Shown here: positions 34,031 through 34,973 of the stretch, piece by piece | Position numbering within the stretch: position 1 is the first letter of the stretch | How the letters are laid out: every line of letters begins with the position of its first letter | Source: a bacterium | GTDB taxonomy: Bacteria; Electryoneota; JAOADG01 | Assembly (NCBI GenBank): GCA_030247525.1 | Contig: JAOTSC010000013.1 | Span: 1-34,973, forward strand | Direction of reading: 5' to 3' | Length of the DNA: 34,973 bases | The notes under the pieces: generated by a model | Seen by the model: the letters and a program-made list of their open reading frames with translations, nothing else | The model's database searches: none | What the model was told of the DNA's origin: nothing | Program-made: the position numbers and the translations under genes

Positions 34031-34973
34031 TCAACAACCGCCCTTTATCTTCTTTTCAGTCTTTGCAGCCTTGACGGGCTTGTTTTTGTTGTCGGCAATC
34101 ATTTTCGTAATGGTCAACCGCGCTTGGTCGTGAAAACGGTTGACATCATGATCCCATCTTGAGCCAGTCAACTGCACCTGTGACGGGTCGAAAATGGTTT
34201 TCTGAAAGTTCGGCAGACCCCCATCGAGGATAGCGATATTTTCAAACCCAAGCTTTTGCAATAGTAGCGCTGCAACTTGTTCTTCCTGCACGGTATTACC
34301 GACAATCACCTTCCGTACATGACGTTGCGAGAATAGCTGTATCCACTCCTTGTTGAAGAAATCATTCGTGAGTATGTTCAATGAGTTCGGAAGCGCTAAA
34401 TTGTTGTATTCACTGGCTTGGCGAACATCGATGATTCGAAAATTCGGCTCATGATCGATGATTCTGAATGCGAGTTCATCTATCGGCATGATTACTACGG
34501 GATGTGCTGCGACGTAACCAGGATCGGATACGGATGATAGAAAATGTGTTTTGCGATCTGGAGTTACCAATAACACAACAGCCAGTACGACAGCAAATGC
34601 TCCTGCCGCATAATGAAGACGCTTGGGATACGTGAATGCTGGTGATGCTGCATTTATCTTCTTCTCAATCATAGTTGTTGCGAAAAAAGCGCCAACTGCC
34701 ATGACGATAAGCAGAAAAGCAAACAACCCCTGTGAGATTCCGATCGAATCAAAAACTTTTATTGCGCCTAATGACGTAGAGTCGTTGAACGAGTTGTATA
34801 GCGGATACAGCTCACCAAACAAGAACACACCCAAAACGCCTCCGCCAACGAAGAACATGGCATCCACTTTTCCAATCGACATCGCACAGATACTGGTGCC
34901 GGGACAGTATCCACCCAAGAGAAAACCAACTCCCATGAAAACACCGCCGACGATTGCGGGAGCTACCCAAGTT
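34031..34973 (-). CDS. YeeE/YedE-type sulfur-transport membrane protein fused to a rhodanese-like domain, 5' partial
   Basis: The frame is open to the window edge (in-frame codons before the ATG at 34936 continue the conserved AIVGGVFMGVGFLLGGYCPG), so the N-terminus lies outside. The family imports thiosulfate or other sulfur compounds. The hallmark GGYCPGTSICAM has the conserved Cys. About four further membrane spans follow, up to residue about 125. A rhodanese-like domain follows (FRIIDVRQASEYNNLALPNS ... NIAILDGGLPNF). Its active-site loop reads VIVGNTVQEEQ with no Cys, so it should lack sulfurtransferase activity of the usual kind. The tail is Lys-rich and ends in KGGC. Probably a sulfur uptake or trafficking protein with a sensor or binding domain (inference). 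Confidence 0.87.
   Translation of the reverse strand, partial: TWVAPAIVGGVFMGVGFLLGGYCPGTSICAMSIGKVDAMFFVGGGVLGVFLFGELYPLYNSFNDSTSLGAIKVFDSIGISQGLFAFLLIVMAVGAFFATTMIEKKINAASPAFTYPKRLHYAAGAFAVVLAVVLLVTPDRKTHFLSSVSDPGYVAAHPVVIMPIDELAFRIIDHEPNFRIIDVRQASEYNNLALPNSLNILTNDFFNKEWIQLFSQRHVRKVIVGNTVQEEQVAALLLQKLGFENIAILDGGLPNFQKTIFDPSQVQLTGSRWDHDVNRFHDQARLTITKMIADNKNKPVKAAKTEKKIKGGC

Overview
The window looks like a chromosomal piece from a Gram-negative bacterium of the FCB superphylum. Two secreted proteins end in the roughly 80-residue 'YPNPFN...LKLFDLTGREV...GTYFIRL' sorting module used by Bacteroidetes, Ignavibacteria, Calditrichaeota, Zixibacteria and relatives. There is also a TolC-type outer-membrane channel, lipoproteins and a cyclic beta-glucan synthase. 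No rRNA, tRNA, integrase, insertion sequence or CRISPR array was seen, so the phylum cannot be fixed. Both window edges cut through genes.

Region 1 (1-8796) is a lipid-remodelling locus. A B12-binding MerR regulator of the LitR/CarH type is followed by a tightly overlapping plus-strand run: FAD oxidoreductase, DUF1365 protein, two cyclopropane-synthase-like methyltransferases and a membrane fatty-acid desaturase. Converging on it is an equally tight minus-strand operon, in which each junction overlaps by 4 bases: DUF2878 membrane protein, exported START-like protein, DUF1295 membrane reductase-like protein and lipocalin. Related gene sets in Proteobacteria are induced by light or singlet oxygen, so a light- or cobalamin-controlled modification and trafficking of membrane acyl chains is the most economical reading (inference). 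A set of 11-bp-spaced repeats in front of the minus operon may be the regulator's operator.

Region 2 (9224-23347), all on the minus strand, holds a P-type Ca2+ ATPase that looks more GC-rich than its surroundings, a 2929-residue cyclic beta-1,2-glucan synthase, a baeRF (eRF1-like) protein and a HEAT-repeat protein. Cell-envelope and stress functions are likely. The genes are separated by 0.2-0.4 kb, so they need not form one operon.

Region 3 (23785-29682) is a metal-efflux operon: a small exported His/Cys-rich protein, a TolC-family channel, a His-rich periplasmic adaptor and a heavy-metal RND pump whose signature residues are a mixture of the known subclasses.

Region 4 (30079-33791) carries the two secreted proteins, one with an Ig-like domain and one with 14 YCF48-type beta-propeller units. 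They share nearly identical C-terminal sorting modules. A strong hairpin terminator separates them from Region 5 (33880-34973, minus strand), which is a YeeE/YedE-type membrane protein fused to a cysteine-less rhodanese domain, followed by a 47-codon gene.
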